Assembly (NCBI GenBank): GCA_025462985.1 | Contig: JAOAPP010000169.1 | Coordinates: forward strand, 1-6,245 | Reading direction: 5' to 3' | Source of the DNA: Bryobacterales bacterium | Lineage (GTDB): Bacteria > Acidobacteriota > Terriglobia > Bryobacterales > Bryobacteraceae | Length of the DNA stretch: 6,245 nt | Part shown: one piece after another, positions 1 through 6,245 of the stretch | Layout: every line of letters starts with the position of its first letter | How positions within the stretch are numbered: the stretch's first letter is position 1 | Translations under genes and position numbers: made by a program | The notes under the pieces: model-generated | Database searches by the model: none | What the model saw: only the letters and a program-made list of their open reading frames with translations | What the model was told of the DNA's origin: nothing

Positions 1-1445
1 AGTGACAGGCGGAAAAGCTCCCAACCGACCTCCTCGACGGTCGAAGCGCCAGTGGCAATCCCGCCTGCGTCGAGGTCAATCAGATCAGGCCAGCGGTTGG
101 CGAGCGAGGTGCGTGACGAGACCTTGATGACGGGCACCAATGCCAACCCGTAAGGGCTCCCCTCACCGGTCGTAAAGATATGAAGATTCATGGAGGCCAA
201 TTGCTGTGTGCCGCAGATGAAGTCGCTTGCCGGGGTCGCGGCGAAAACCAAGCCGCGTGTGGATGCCTTCTCGCCGTGAGTGGCTACGGCGCGAATAGCG
301 GTACTACCAGCCTTTACGATGGAGCCGAGCGCTTTCTCCAAGACGTTGGCGAGCCCGCCGCGCTTGTTTCCCGGACTGGGGTTTGCGCTCCGGTCAACAC
401 CACCGCGAGCGAGATATTCGTCGTACCACCGCATCTCATGGATGAGGTCCCGGCCCACATCGGGCGTGAGGGCTCGGGGTGTCAAGAGGTGGATCGCGTC
501 GCGGACTTCCGTGACTTCAGAAAACAGCACAGTAGCCCCAGCTCGAACGAATAGGTCCGCGGCATAGCCGACGGCGGGATTGCACGTAATACCGGAGAAA
601 GCATCACTTCCTCCGCACTGCACGCCGACGACCAATTCGGAAGCCGGACACACTTGACGCCTGCGTTCATTGAGGTGAGTCAGCCGCTTTTCGGCAGCCT
701 CCATGATTGCCGAAACCGTTGCGGCAAAGCCAGTCTCTGATTGAAGGCGAACGATGTTATCGCTCTGAAGTAGCCGAAGGCTATCCGTTTGCGGAGAGTT
801 CGTACCGAACAAACGATCAGGCTGCAGCTTTTCGCAGCCAAGGCTCACGACGAGGGGCCAAGCGCCGGCGTTCGCATGCAGGCTGATATTACGCAGCGTG
901 CGGATGGGAATGGAAGCGCCGGGAGCGTCAATGGCAACGCCACAACCATACGTATGCGTGAGAGCAACAACGTCATCGACGTTCGGAAATCTTGGCAGGA
1001 CTTCGGACTTGATTCGCTTGATGGCGTAATCAACAACAGGCGCAACGCACTGCACTGTGGTGCTGATTGCTAATACGTTGCGTGTGCCGACGCTCCCATC
1101 GGGGTTTGGGTAGCCGTCGAATGTGTAGCCTTCGAGCGGCGGCAACGGACCAGGAACTTCGGTTGCGAGTGCAAGGTCATCGAGGCGCGGCGGAGCGGGA
1201 AGGTCAATACACTCTTCTCGCGCGTGCGTGCCGGGCGGTAGTTCACGATTGGCTAAGCCGATCACTTGGCCGTAACGGACGACGGACTGCCCTGCGGCAA
1301 TGGGGGCGGTAACGATCTTATGTGCCTGCGGGATGAATTCGCGCGCACGGATGGCGGCAAAATCTGCGCCCTTCGAGATGCCCTCGGGAGGAAGCGCAAT
1401 GGCGACGTTGTCAGCGGGATGAATACGCAGGAACTGCTTTGTCAT
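1..1445 (-). CDS. garD: Galactarate dehydratase (GarD), 3' end cut by window edge
   Basis: Dehydrates galactarate (meso) to 5-dehydro-4-deoxy-D-glucarate (EC 4.2.1.42) in the cytoplasm. Reading the minus strand from ATG at 1445 gives 481 uninterrupted codons running off position 1. E. coli GarD is about 523 residues, so roughly 30-40 are missing. Residues 1-80 form the SAF-type N-terminal domain (DNVA at 12-15, HKI at 42-44, VRYGQVIG at 56-63). The UxaA/GarD body follows: DGSVGTRN (116-123), THTYGCG (163-169), LGCEKLQP (202-209), CGGSDAFSG (277-285), [13 protein letters not shown] (309-321), NPSPGNK (355-361), ATPASDF (403-409). GarD is favoured over altronate dehydratase UxaA because the SAF domain ends GTHAREE (72-78) without UxaA's HxHN, and because [13 protein letters not shown] and ATPASDF are GarD-like from memory. 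The start overlaps the kdgD stop as ATGA with no clear Shine-Dalgarno, suggesting translational coupling. Oddity: Glu428 replaces Arg in the usual FTTGRG motif. Confidence 0.9.
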   Translation of the reverse strand, partial: MTKQFLRIHPADNVAIALPPEGISKGADFAAIRAREFIPQAHKIVTAPIAAGQSVVRYGQVIGLANRELPPGTHAREECIDLPAPPRLDDLALATEVPGPLPPLEGYTFDGYPNPDGSVGTRNVLAISTTVQCVAPVVDYAIKRIKSEVLPRFPNVDDVVALTHTYGCGVAIDAPGASIPIRTLRNISLHANAGAWPLVVSLGCEKLQPDRLFGTNSPQTDSLRLLQSDNIVRLQSETGFAATVSAIMEAAEKRLTHLNERRRQVCPASELVVGVQCGGSDAFSGITCNPAVGYAADLFVRAGATVLFSEVTEVRDAIHLLTPRALTPDVGRDLIHEMRWYDEYLARGGVDRSANPSPGNKRGGLANVLEKALGSIVKAGSTAIRAVATHGEKASTRGLVFAATPASDFICGTQQLASMNLHIFTTGEGSPYGLALVPVIKVSSRTSLANRWPDLIDLDAGGIATGASTVEEVGWELFRLS

Positions 1446-2371
1446 CGATGTGCCGGCTGAGGCAGGGGATGCACGTCACGATAAATCTCGATCAGATTTC
1501 GAAGGTCCGTCAAGTCTCCCGGTCTGCAGTCCATAAGCGGTGGACGGACGGGGCCGGCCGGTTTTCCCAGCATCTCCATAGCGGCTTTCATTGCAGCCAC
1601 CTCGTAGCCTCGGGCCCGTTCCCGGAGAGCATACAACGGGTGAACGTAACGCTTCATCAATTCATTCATACGCACGAAATCGCGAGCGAGCCCGGCTTCG
1701 GCGAGGTCCAGGGAAAGCTGAGGCGCGATGTTTGAAATGCTGGAAGTGTACGCCTGAACGCCAATGGCGAAGTAACCGGGTGCGCAGTCGTCGCCTAAGC
1801 CGCCGAACCACGCGAGGCGGTCGCCGTTGTAGTTCATGATGCGTTGAAGGCGGCGTATATCGCCCTGACCATCCTTCCAGGCGACGAGACTCGGAATGGA
1901 CTCACTTAAACGAGCCACCATTTCCGGTGTAAAGACTGCCCAGTCGCGGCTGTAAACTATCAGCGGCAGTGAGGTTGCGTCGGCGATGGCCCGGTAGTAC
2001 GCAAACAGGCCGGCTTCTGGACTCGCAATGTAGTACGGAGGAAGAACGAGAATAGCTTGGGCGCCGGCACGCTCCGCCCGGCGCGCCATTTCCGCCCCTA
2101 TAGCCGCATTGAAACCGGTGCCGGCCACAACCGGCATTCGGCCGTTGACAACGTCCACAGTCGTTTGGACTACAAGCTCCGCTTCGTCAGTCGTGAGCGA
2201 ATAAAGTTCGCCCGTGCCCCCGGCCGCGACGATGCCGCAGAAAGGATGAGAGGCCATCTCATCAACGTTGCGCGCCAGGGCGCTTGTGTCTAACGAGAGG
2301 TCACGGTGAAACGGCGTTACGGGGAAGCCAAAGACACCGGTTAGCTGCGCGGTGAATTGTCGGTGTGACAC
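1442..2371 (-). CDS. kdgD: 5-dehydro-4-deoxyglucarate dehydratase (KdgD), DHDPS/NAL family
   Basis: A 309-residue class I aldolase-fold (dihydrodipicolinate synthase family) enzyme. It converts 5-dehydro-4-deoxy-D-glucarate to 2,5-dioxopentanoate with loss of water and CO2 (EC 4.2.1.41). Visible motifs are GFPVTPF (15-21), [10 protein letters not shown] (51-60), the YSRD segment with the probable catalytic Tyr140, and AWKDGQGD with the Schiff-base Lys166. The YSRD/KDGxGD pairing is typical of KdgD rather than DapA, and length fits the family. Its substrate is the product of both flanking dehydratases, which supports the call. The start is GTG at 2371: it sits right before the conserved N-terminal strand, and the next methionine is residue 39, inside the domain. 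No good Shine-Dalgarno lies just upstream, and the frame stays open upstream, so the exact start is less certain. The TGA stop overlaps the garD start by 4 bp. Confidence 0.9.
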   Translation of the reverse strand: MSHRQFTAQLTGVFGFPVTPFHRDLSLDTSALARNVDEMASHPFCGIVAAGGTGELYSLTTDEAELVVQTTVDVVNGRMPVVAGTGFNAAIGAEMARRAERAGAQAILVLPPYYIASPEAGLFAYYRAIADATSLPLIVYSRDWAVFTPEMVARLSESIPSLVAWKDGQGDIRRLQRIMNYNGDRLAWFGGLGDDCAPGYFAIGVQAYTSSISNIAPQLSLDLAEAGLARDFVRMNELMKRYVHPLYALRERARGYEVAAMKAAMEMLGKPAGPVRPPLMDCRPGDLTDLRNLIEIYRDVHPLPQPAHR

Positions 2372-2391
2372 AGCGATCAGTATATGGCGCG

Positions 2392-2414
2392 AGGAGTCTG
2401 GCCTGCCTACTCCT
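2392..2414 (-). promoter_or_regulatory. Small hairpin in the gudD-kdgD spacer
   Basis: On the minus strand the gudD TAG stop runs directly into an inverted repeat: AGGAGT (2414-2409), an 11-nt loop, and ACTCCT (2397-2392). The 6-bp stem sequesters the only AGGAG-like sequence in the 41-bp spacer before the kdgD GTG. No U-tract follows, so it is not a standard terminator. It might tune kdgD translation or protect an mRNA end, but a 6-bp stem can occur by chance. Confidence 0.25.
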
Positions 2415-3735
2415 ACCAGCGCGGCAGGATGCGCTTCCAGCCAGGGTCAACGTGCTTGCGCATTTCGGCCTCGTCGTCGCGCTTGCGAAACGCAATCTTC
2501 TCGTAGCGCTCCCGGCCCCGTGCTAGCTGATCGTAATCGAGTTCCACCCCCAGGCCGGGACGATCGGGAATTGGGACGCAGCCGTTCTCAAATTGGATGC
2601 GACCGCCAGCCACGATCTCATCACGCTCCGTCTGCCAGGGATAGTGTGTGTCGCACGCAAACGTCAGGTTCGGGGAGGCAGCGGCAACGTGCGCCATCGC
2701 CATCAGACTGACGCCCAGGTGGCTGTTCGAGTGCATGGAAAGGCCCATGCCGAGAACGGAACACAGATGTGAGAGCAATTGCACCTGGCGCAGGCCGCCC
2801 CAATAATGCGGATCCGACAAGACGATTTGAACTGCGTCAAGCTGCCGCGCGCGAGGCACGTCGGCCAGGCACGTGACCGCCACATTACTCGCCAAAGGAG
2901 TCTGGATGTCACAATCTAACAACCTGCGGCGCACCTCCGCCATGCCGTCCAGTCCTGGGCAAGGGTCCTCAAGATAGCCACCGCCCGAGAGTTCTTCGCG
3001 AAGCGATTCCGCCACATGCACCGAGGTGTCTGAAGACCAGGCACAATTCGGATCGATGCGAAGCGGCATCTCCGGGCCGAACTCAGATCGCAAGGTGCGG
3101 ATGGATTCAATTTCGATCGCCGGTTCCAGCACGCCGCCCTTCACCTTGATCTCCCGGAACCCGTACTGACGAACCATCTGGCGACACTCGCGGACGACGG
3201 CATCGGGGGTCAGAACTTCGCCATACTCGTCCGGATAGTCGCTGTTGCCACCACCCCCAGCGTGTTTGTAAAAGAGGTAAGCGGAGAAGGGCACTCGATC
3301 ACGCACGCGGCCGCCGAGGATGTCGCATACCGGCCGGCCGGCGGCCTTGCCGATGATATCGAGACACGCGATCTCTACCGCAGCAAACGTGCGAGTTGTC
3401 TGGTCGAGCGGATTCTCGCCCGGCACGAGCCAGGTTTGCGACCGGCCTCCCGGGACGCTGGTGTTGCCCTCGGTAAGTGCATCCGCATCCCGGCTCATGT
3501 CTCTCAGTAGGCCGGTCAGGAGGAACGGATCCATGCCCATCAGGCGATTCCGGATCGCTTCCAGTGCCGCTCGCGGCTCTTCGCCACCATAGGTCTCGCT
3601 CACGCCGCGAATGCCGTCATCCGTTTCGAGTTCGACGATGGTGCGGAGGGCCCAGGGGGCGTGGAGTCCATATGAACTGCGGAGCGGCGGGTCCGCTATC
3701 GCGATGGAGTGAAGCTTCAGCTCGGAAATCTTCAT
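2413..3735 (-). CDS. gudD: Glucarate dehydratase, enolase superfamily (GudD)
   Basis: A 440-residue, full-length member of the enolase superfamily. It dehydrates D-glucarate (often also L-idarate) to 5-dehydro-4-deoxy-D-glucarate (EC 4.2.1.40) using Mg2+. The N-terminal capping domain (about 1-130) carries ETYGGE (47-52). The barrel shows the glucarate-dehydratase set: KVK (Lys197, Lys199) as catalytic base; metal ligands Asp228 (RIDPN), Glu256 (YLEDP) and Asn284 (LASN); and the His/Asp dyad Asp308 (SDPH) with His339 (MHSNSHLG). Asn as third ligand and the SDPHYWGG segment point to GudD rather than mandelate racemase or muconate enzymes. The ATG at 3735 is well fixed: an in-frame TGA lies three codons upstream and the protein begins with the usual first strand. 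No Shine-Dalgarno is visible before it. It is the first gene of the minus-strand unit, 41 bp ahead of kdgD. Confidence 0.9.
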   Translation of the reverse strand: MKISELKLHSIAIADPPLRSSYGLHAPWALRTIVELETDDGIRGVSETYGGEEPRAALEAIRNRLMGMDPFLLTGLLRDMSRDADALTEGNTSVPGGRSQTWLVPGENPLDQTTRTFAAVEIACLDIIGKAAGRPVCDILGGRVRDRVPFSAYLFYKHAGGGGNSDYPDEYGEVLTPDAVVRECRQMVRQYGFREIKVKGGVLEPAIEIESIRTLRSEFGPEMPLRIDPNCAWSSDTSVHVAESLREELSGGGYLEDPCPGLDGMAEVRRRLLDCDIQTPLASNVAVTCLADVPRARQLDAVQIVLSDPHYWGGLRQVQLLSHLCSVLGMGLSMHSNSHLGVSLMAMAHVAAASPNLTFACDTHYPWQTERDEIVAGGRIQFENGCVPIPDRPGLGVELDYDQLARGRERYEKIAFRKRDDEAEMRKHVDPGWKRILPRW

Positions 3736-3786
3736 GCAGGTTCATCTAGGATAGTCGGTGAATCTTGACCGGAGAGAAACGACCCA
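3736..3786. promoter_or_regulatory. Divergent intergenic region between gudD and the uxuA-like gene
   Basis: Both arms start from this 51-bp gap, so it or the adjacent coding ends must hold the two promoters. I find no strong sigma70 pair. On the minus strand TATCCT (3753-3748) is a 4/6 match to a -10 box only 12 nt before the gudD ATG, without a -35. On the plus strand TAGGAT (3747-3752) is equally weak and overlaps it. No TGGT-N3-ACCA operator like that at 6209-6225 is present. Calling this a shared control region rests on gene layout. Confidence 0.4.
3771..3776 (+). promoter_or_regulatory. Ribosome binding site of the uxuA-like gene
   Basis: GGAGAG lies 10 nt before ATG 3787. It supports the start that includes the RR-containing leader over the internal ATG at 3856, where the preceding AGAGAG abuts the start codon with no spacing. 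Confidence 0.6.
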
Positions 3787-4881
3787 ATGAACCGTCGTGC
3801 GTTCGCCAGACTTGCCACAGTCCCAATCGCGGTGAGGGCGGCCCGCGCCAGAGAGATGGCGAGTGGTTTGCCCGAAACTTCAACTCGTCCCGGATCGATC
3901 AAGCTGGGCAACCAACATTGGTCAGACGACGCAAGCCTGAGAGTGCTCGCTGCCTTGGGAGTCAATCACATCTGCAGCGCGCTTCCGTCTGCGAAATTAG
4001 ACGAGAACTGGAGCGTGGAAGGTTTGGTCAAACTGCGCGAACGAGTCGAGTCGTTCGGCATTCGCCTGGATGCTGTGCCGCTTCCTATGAGCTCTGTGTA
4101 CATCACAAGGGTGGAGAATCCCGCCATTCTGCTAGGCAAGAGCCCGGAGCGCGACCATGAGATTGACAAGATCTGCAAAATGATCAGAAATTGCGGAGAG
4201 GCAGGCATTCCGATGGTGAAGTACAACCTGACGATCTTGGGCGTGGTGCGAAGTGAGCCAACGCCCGGGCGCGGCGGTGCGAAGTACAGCTCGTTTCGTT
4301 TTGCGTCCGCCAAGCAGGATCCGCCCTTGACCGAAGCCGGACCCGTGAGTGCCGACGAGATGTGGGAGCGCATCACGTATCTCCTGGAGCGCATTGTGCC
4401 TGTAGCTGAAGAGGCAAAGGTGCGCCTGGCCTGTCACCCGAATGATCCTGGAATGCCCGAGCAAGAGGGCTTTCGCGGGGTTCATTGCGTGTTGGGCAGT
4501 GTGGCAGGGTTGAAGCGGTTCATTGATATCCACCCCAGCCCCTATCACGGCATCAACTTTTGTCAAGGCACCGTCTGCGAGATGCTAAGCGATCCGAATC
4601 GTGAGATACACGAGGTTATTCGCTATTTCGGATCGCGCAAGAAAATCTTCAACGTTCACTTTCGCAATATCCGGGGCGGCTTCCTGGACTTCCAGGAGAC
4701 TTTCCCGGATGCGGGCGATGTAGACATGCCCGCCGCGCTGAGGACATACAAAGAGATCGGGTATGACGGAATGCTGATGCCCGATCATGTGCCTGCGATA
4801 GAAGGCGATACCGGTGGACGCCAGGCTTTTGCCTTCGCGTTCGGCTACATTCGTGGTCTGCTCGATGCGGTGCCGGCTTGA
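3787..4881 (+). CDS. UxuA-like (mannonate dehydratase-like) TIM-barrel protein with RR-type leader
   Basis: A 364-residue protein resembling mannonate dehydratase (UxuA, D-mannonate to 2-dehydro-3-deoxygluconate, EC 4.2.1.8) and close to family length (about 350-395). The shared landmarks are NWSVEGL (74-80), KYN (145-147), [10 protein letters not shown] (161-170), CHPNDP with His217, NFCQG with Cys259, VHFRN with His291, GDVDM (310-314) and MPDH with Asp333/His334. His217, Cys259, His291 and Asp333 align with the four metal ligands known in UxuA/ManD. Differences: UxuA's RPDHGH reads MPDHVP, and the His before GDVDM is replaced (DAGDVDM), so the substrate may differ. The N-terminus (RRAFARLA at 3-10, then a short hydrophobic run broken by Arg17) resembles a weak Tat signal, so export is uncertain. 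It heads the plus-strand unit and overlaps the transporter start by 4 bp. Mannonate dehydratase is the best guess; another sugar-acid dehydratase or an epimerase-like TIM barrel is possible. Confidence 0.7.
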   Translation: MNRRAFARLATVPIAVRAARAREMASGLPETSTRPGSIKLGNQHWSDDASLRVLAALGVNHICSALPSAKLDENWSVEGLVKLRERVESFGIRLDAVPLPMSSVYITRVENPAILLGKSPERDHEIDKICKMIRNCGEAGIPMVKYNLTILGVVRSEPTPGRGGAKYSSFRFASAKQDPPLTEAGPVSADEMWERITYLLERIVPVAEEAKVRLACHPNDPGMPEQEGFRGVHCVLGSVAGLKRFIDIHPSPYHGINFCQGTVCEMLSDPNREIHEVIRYFGSRKKIFNVHFRNIRGGFLDFQETFPDAGDVDMPAALRTYKEIGYDGMLMPDHVPAIEGDTGGRQAFAFAFGYIRGLLDAVPA

Positions 4882-6146
4882 TCGCCAAACAGGCAATTCC
4901 CTCAGCAGTACGCGCTAAGTGGCCGGTAGTGATTCTGCTGTCACTGGGGATGGTCATCGCGTATGTGGACCGAGCGAATCTGTCCGCCTTGCTTGGGTTG
5001 AAGAGCTTCCAGGACTGGATGCGCCTGGATGACACCGGGCGCGGCCTCTTGAATTCGGTCTTCTTCTGGTCGTACGCACTGCTGCAAATTCCTGCGGGTT
5101 GGTTGGTTGACCGCTACGGTCCGAAGCGTCCTTACGCCTTTGGATTTGCGATCGGGAGCCTGGCATCAGCCGCATCGGGGATGGTGCAGGGAATGGGGCA
5201 ACTCGTTGCGGCGCGACTGGTTTTGGGTATGGGCGAATCGGTCAGCACGGCGGCAAGCTTGCGGTGGATTCGGCTGAACTGCGCTGAAGAGGAGCGTGGA
5301 TTGGCGACTGGAATTCTTTTCGCCGGCACCAAGGTCGGAGCGGCGGTCGGCGTGCCTATTACGGTCGCATTGGTGCTTCATTTCAACTGGCGGCTCATGT
5401 TTATTCTGTCCGGCGTGGGCGGTCTTGTGTGGCTTGTCGCTTGGCTGCTTACAGTGCAGGACAGCCCTGCCGGGGCACCTGCTGAGAGAAGTGATGGGAA
5501 CAGGGTTGTGCCTCCGGAGCGAGTCCGGATCCTGGAGCTTCTGGCCACGCCTGCGGTGGCCGGCATTCTGCTGGGCACCTTCGCCTATAACTACTTCATT
5601 TACTTCTGCCTGACTTGGCTGCCTGCCTATTTCACCGAGGCGCGCCACCTCTCGCCTGAAGCGATGAGCCTTTATACGATGTTCAGCTTCGGCGGTATGG
5701 CTGCTGTTGGAATCGTTGCCGGTTGGATGGCGGACCGCTTTATCGCTCGGGGAGGCAACCCGGTGCGGGTGCGCCGCCTGTTTACGATGCTCGGGTTCGT
5801 GGTTGCTTCCACGGAATTGATCGGCATCTTGTCCCAGTCGAACGCTGTGGCCTTGTTCTTCGCGATCTTTTCGTTGACCGGCCTGGGTCTGGCGACAGCG
5901 AATTACTGGGCTCTGACACAAACGATCTTTCCGTCGGCAGCTGTTGGCCGCATGGTCGGGATCCAGAACTTCGCATCCAATCTGTCGGGCATCGTCGCAC
6001 CGATCACTACGGGGTGGCTAAAACATAAGACGGGCGGCTATGGAGCGGCGGGATTTGTCGTTCTCGCGATGCTCGTTCTGGGATTGGTTTCTTACGGCTG
6101 GCTGGTTCGTGAGAATGCAGGAGAAAGGTTCAAAGCGGGAGGTTGA
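4878..6146 (+). CDS. MFS sugar-acid transporter (anion:cation symporter type, GudP/GarP/ExuT-like)
   Basis: A 422-residue inner-membrane major facilitator protein with about 12 hydrophobic segments, split by a polar loop near residues 195-220. TM1 (about 15-31) ends in AYVDRANLS (28-36), typical of the anion:cation symporter family that carries hexuronates, glucarate and galactarate. The loop between TM2 and TM3 has motif [12 protein letters not shown] (74-84); [11 protein letters not shown] (111-121) fits the TM4 arginine motif. The substrate is inferred from context: next to a UxuA-like gene and opposite gudD-kdgD-garD, it probably imports glucarate, galactarate or a hexuronate/hexonate. 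The start is TTG at 4878, overlapping the preceding TGA (TTGA, 4 bp). The first in-frame ATG is codon 25, inside TM1, so TTG is preferred. No strong Shine-Dalgarno is seen, consistent with translational coupling. The C-terminus is a normal short polar tail. Confidence 0.85.
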   Translation: MIAKQAIPSAVRAKWPVVILLSLGMVIAYVDRANLSALLGLKSFQDWMRLDDTGRGLLNSVFFWSYALLQIPAGWLVDRYGPKRPYAFGFAIGSLASAASGMVQGMGQLVAARLVLGMGESVSTAASLRWIRLNCAEEERGLATGILFAGTKVGAAVGVPITVALVLHFNWRLMFILSGVGGLVWLVAWLLTVQDSPAGAPAERSDGNRVVPPERVRILELLATPAVAGILLGTFAYNYFIYFCLTWLPAYFTEARHLSPEAMSLYTMFSFGGMAAVGIVAGWMADRFIARGGNPVRVRRLFTMLGFVVASTELIGILSQSNAVALFFAIFSLTGLGLATANYWALTQTIFPSAAVGRMVGIQNFASNLSGIVAPITTGWLKHKTGGYGAAGFVVLAMLVLGLVSYGWLVRENAGERFKAGG

Positions 6147-6173
6147 GGGCCGTCAGCTCTATGGATTGATTTT

Positions 6174-6190
6174 GCCCCTGGAGGTGGGGC
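6174..6190 (+). promoter_or_regulatory. GC-rich hairpin downstream of the transporter
   Basis: GCCCC (6174-6178) and GGGGC (6186-6190) form a five-G:C stem with a 7-nt loop, TGGAGGT, 27 nt after the transporter stop. Only a weak T-containing stretch (GTTACT) follows, so it is a poor intrinsic terminator. The loop exposes GGAGG, so it could instead be a chance stem around a ribosome-binding-like sequence. Confidence 0.25.
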
Positions 6191-6208
6191 GTTACTCAAT
6201 GGGTAAGC

Positions 6209-6225
6209 CACTGGTTCGACCAGTG
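6209..6225. promoter_or_regulatory. 17-bp palindrome resembling a GntR (FadR/FCD subfamily) operator
   Basis: CACTGGT (6209-6215), TCG, ACCAGTG (6219-6225) is a perfect inverted repeat with a 3-nt centre. The core TGGT-N3-ACCA is the form recognised by FadR-subfamily GntR regulators such as FadR, PdhR and LldR. The hexuronate regulators UxuR/ExuR belong to the same subfamily and use a related site. It lies 62 bp after the transporter stop and just before the window end, where it could control a following gene. A 7-bp-stem RNA hairpin is the alternative reading, but no U-tract follows. No second copy was found in the window. Confidence 0.45.
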
Positions 6226-6231
6226 AGACTC

Positions 6232-6238
6232 GAAGAGG
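6232..6238 (+). promoter_or_regulatory. Shine-Dalgarno-like site near the window end
   Basis: GAAGAGG ends 7 nt before the window edge. At normal spacing it would serve a plus-strand start codon at about 6245-6248, just outside. It suggests that another gene follows the transporter, but this cannot be verified here. Confidence 0.3.
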
Positions 6239-6245
6239 TTTGACG

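Noticed and set aside
299..310. GGT-ACT-ACC, resembling the core of the palindrome at 6209.
   Set aside because: It lacks the outer bases of the dyad and lies in garD coding sequence; a six-base match is expected by chance in 6 kb.
180..1460. Several short plus-strand ORFs and two minus-strand ORFs opposite or out of frame with the left end.
   Set aside because: They are shadows of the continuous garD frame, which carries all family motifs; none shows recognisable protein features.
1442..2371. Dihydrodipicolinate synthase (dapA) or N-acetylneuraminate lyase as the identity of this gene.
   Set aside because: The YSRD and KDGQGD motifs and the hexarate dehydratase neighbours fit KdgD better.
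3741..3770. GGTTCA ... TGAATC / TTGACC imperfect inverted repeats in the divergent gap.
   Set aside because: The arms match imperfectly and spacing is irregular; not enough to call an operator.
3765..3770. TTGACC as a plus-strand -35 box.
   Set aside because: A -10 at normal spacing would fall inside the uxuA-like coding sequence, after its start codon.
5099..5115. TGGTTGACC-like sequence in the transporter gene.
   Set aside because: It has a 2-nt centre and encodes the conserved MFS motif A region, so it is explained by coding.
5166..5921. A 251-codon minus-strand ORF antisense to the transporter.
   Set aside because: Its product is rich in Arg, His, Gln and Pro with no domain-like pattern, as expected for the antisense of a GC-rich membrane protein gene.
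6199..6243. Possible 14-codon ORF (ATG at 6199, TGA at 6241) preceded by GGAGG at 6180-6184.
   Set aside because: The spacing of 14 nt is long, the peptide is unremarkable, and the ORF contains the palindrome, so it is more likely non-coding leader than a gene.

Overview
This window looks like part of a sugar-acid (hexarate/hexuronate) catabolism locus from a moderately GC-rich bacterium. Two transcription units diverge from a 51-bp gap. The organism cannot be named from the sequence. A twin-arginine-like leader on a mannonate-dehydratase-like TIM-barrel protein, beside glucarate/galactarate genes, resembles what I recall from Acidobacteriota (Solibacter/Bryobacter type). That is a weak inference.

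Left arm, minus strand, transcribed from about 3735 down past position 1: glucarate dehydratase (gudD, 2413-3735), then 5-dehydro-4-deoxyglucarate dehydratase (kdgD, 1442-2371), then galactarate dehydratase (garD, 1-1445, cut by the window edge). GudD and GarD dehydrate the epimeric diacids D-glucarate and galactarate to 5-dehydro-4-deoxy-D-glucarate. KdgD dehydrates and decarboxylates that product to 2,5-dioxopentanoate (2-oxoglutarate semialdehyde). The usual last enzyme, a semialdehyde dehydrogenase giving 2-oxoglutarate, is not in the window. kdgD and garD overlap by ATGA; gudD and kdgD are 41 bp apart.

Right arm, plus strand, from 3787: a UxuA-like (mannonate dehydratase-like) protein (3787-4881) with an RR-containing N-terminus, then an MFS transporter of the organic anion type (4878-6146). 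The transporter starts at TTG, overlapping the previous stop codon. It probably imports the sugar acid used by the enzymes.

Right edge, 6147-6245: no convincing gene. It holds a GC-rich hairpin (6174-6190) and a perfect 17-bp palindrome (6209-6225) of the TGGT-N3-ACCA type bound by FadR/FCD-subfamily GntR regulators, the subfamily that contains the hexuronate regulators UxuR and ExuR. A Shine-Dalgarno-like GAAGAGG lies just before the window end, so another plus-strand gene probably starts immediately outside.

The pathway assignment of the left arm is strong. The substrate of the UxuA-like protein and of the transporter, and the role of the palindrome, are inferences. I see no mobile element, CRISPR array, tRNA, rRNA or phage gene. 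The window is a coherent metabolic locus rather than an obviously new system.
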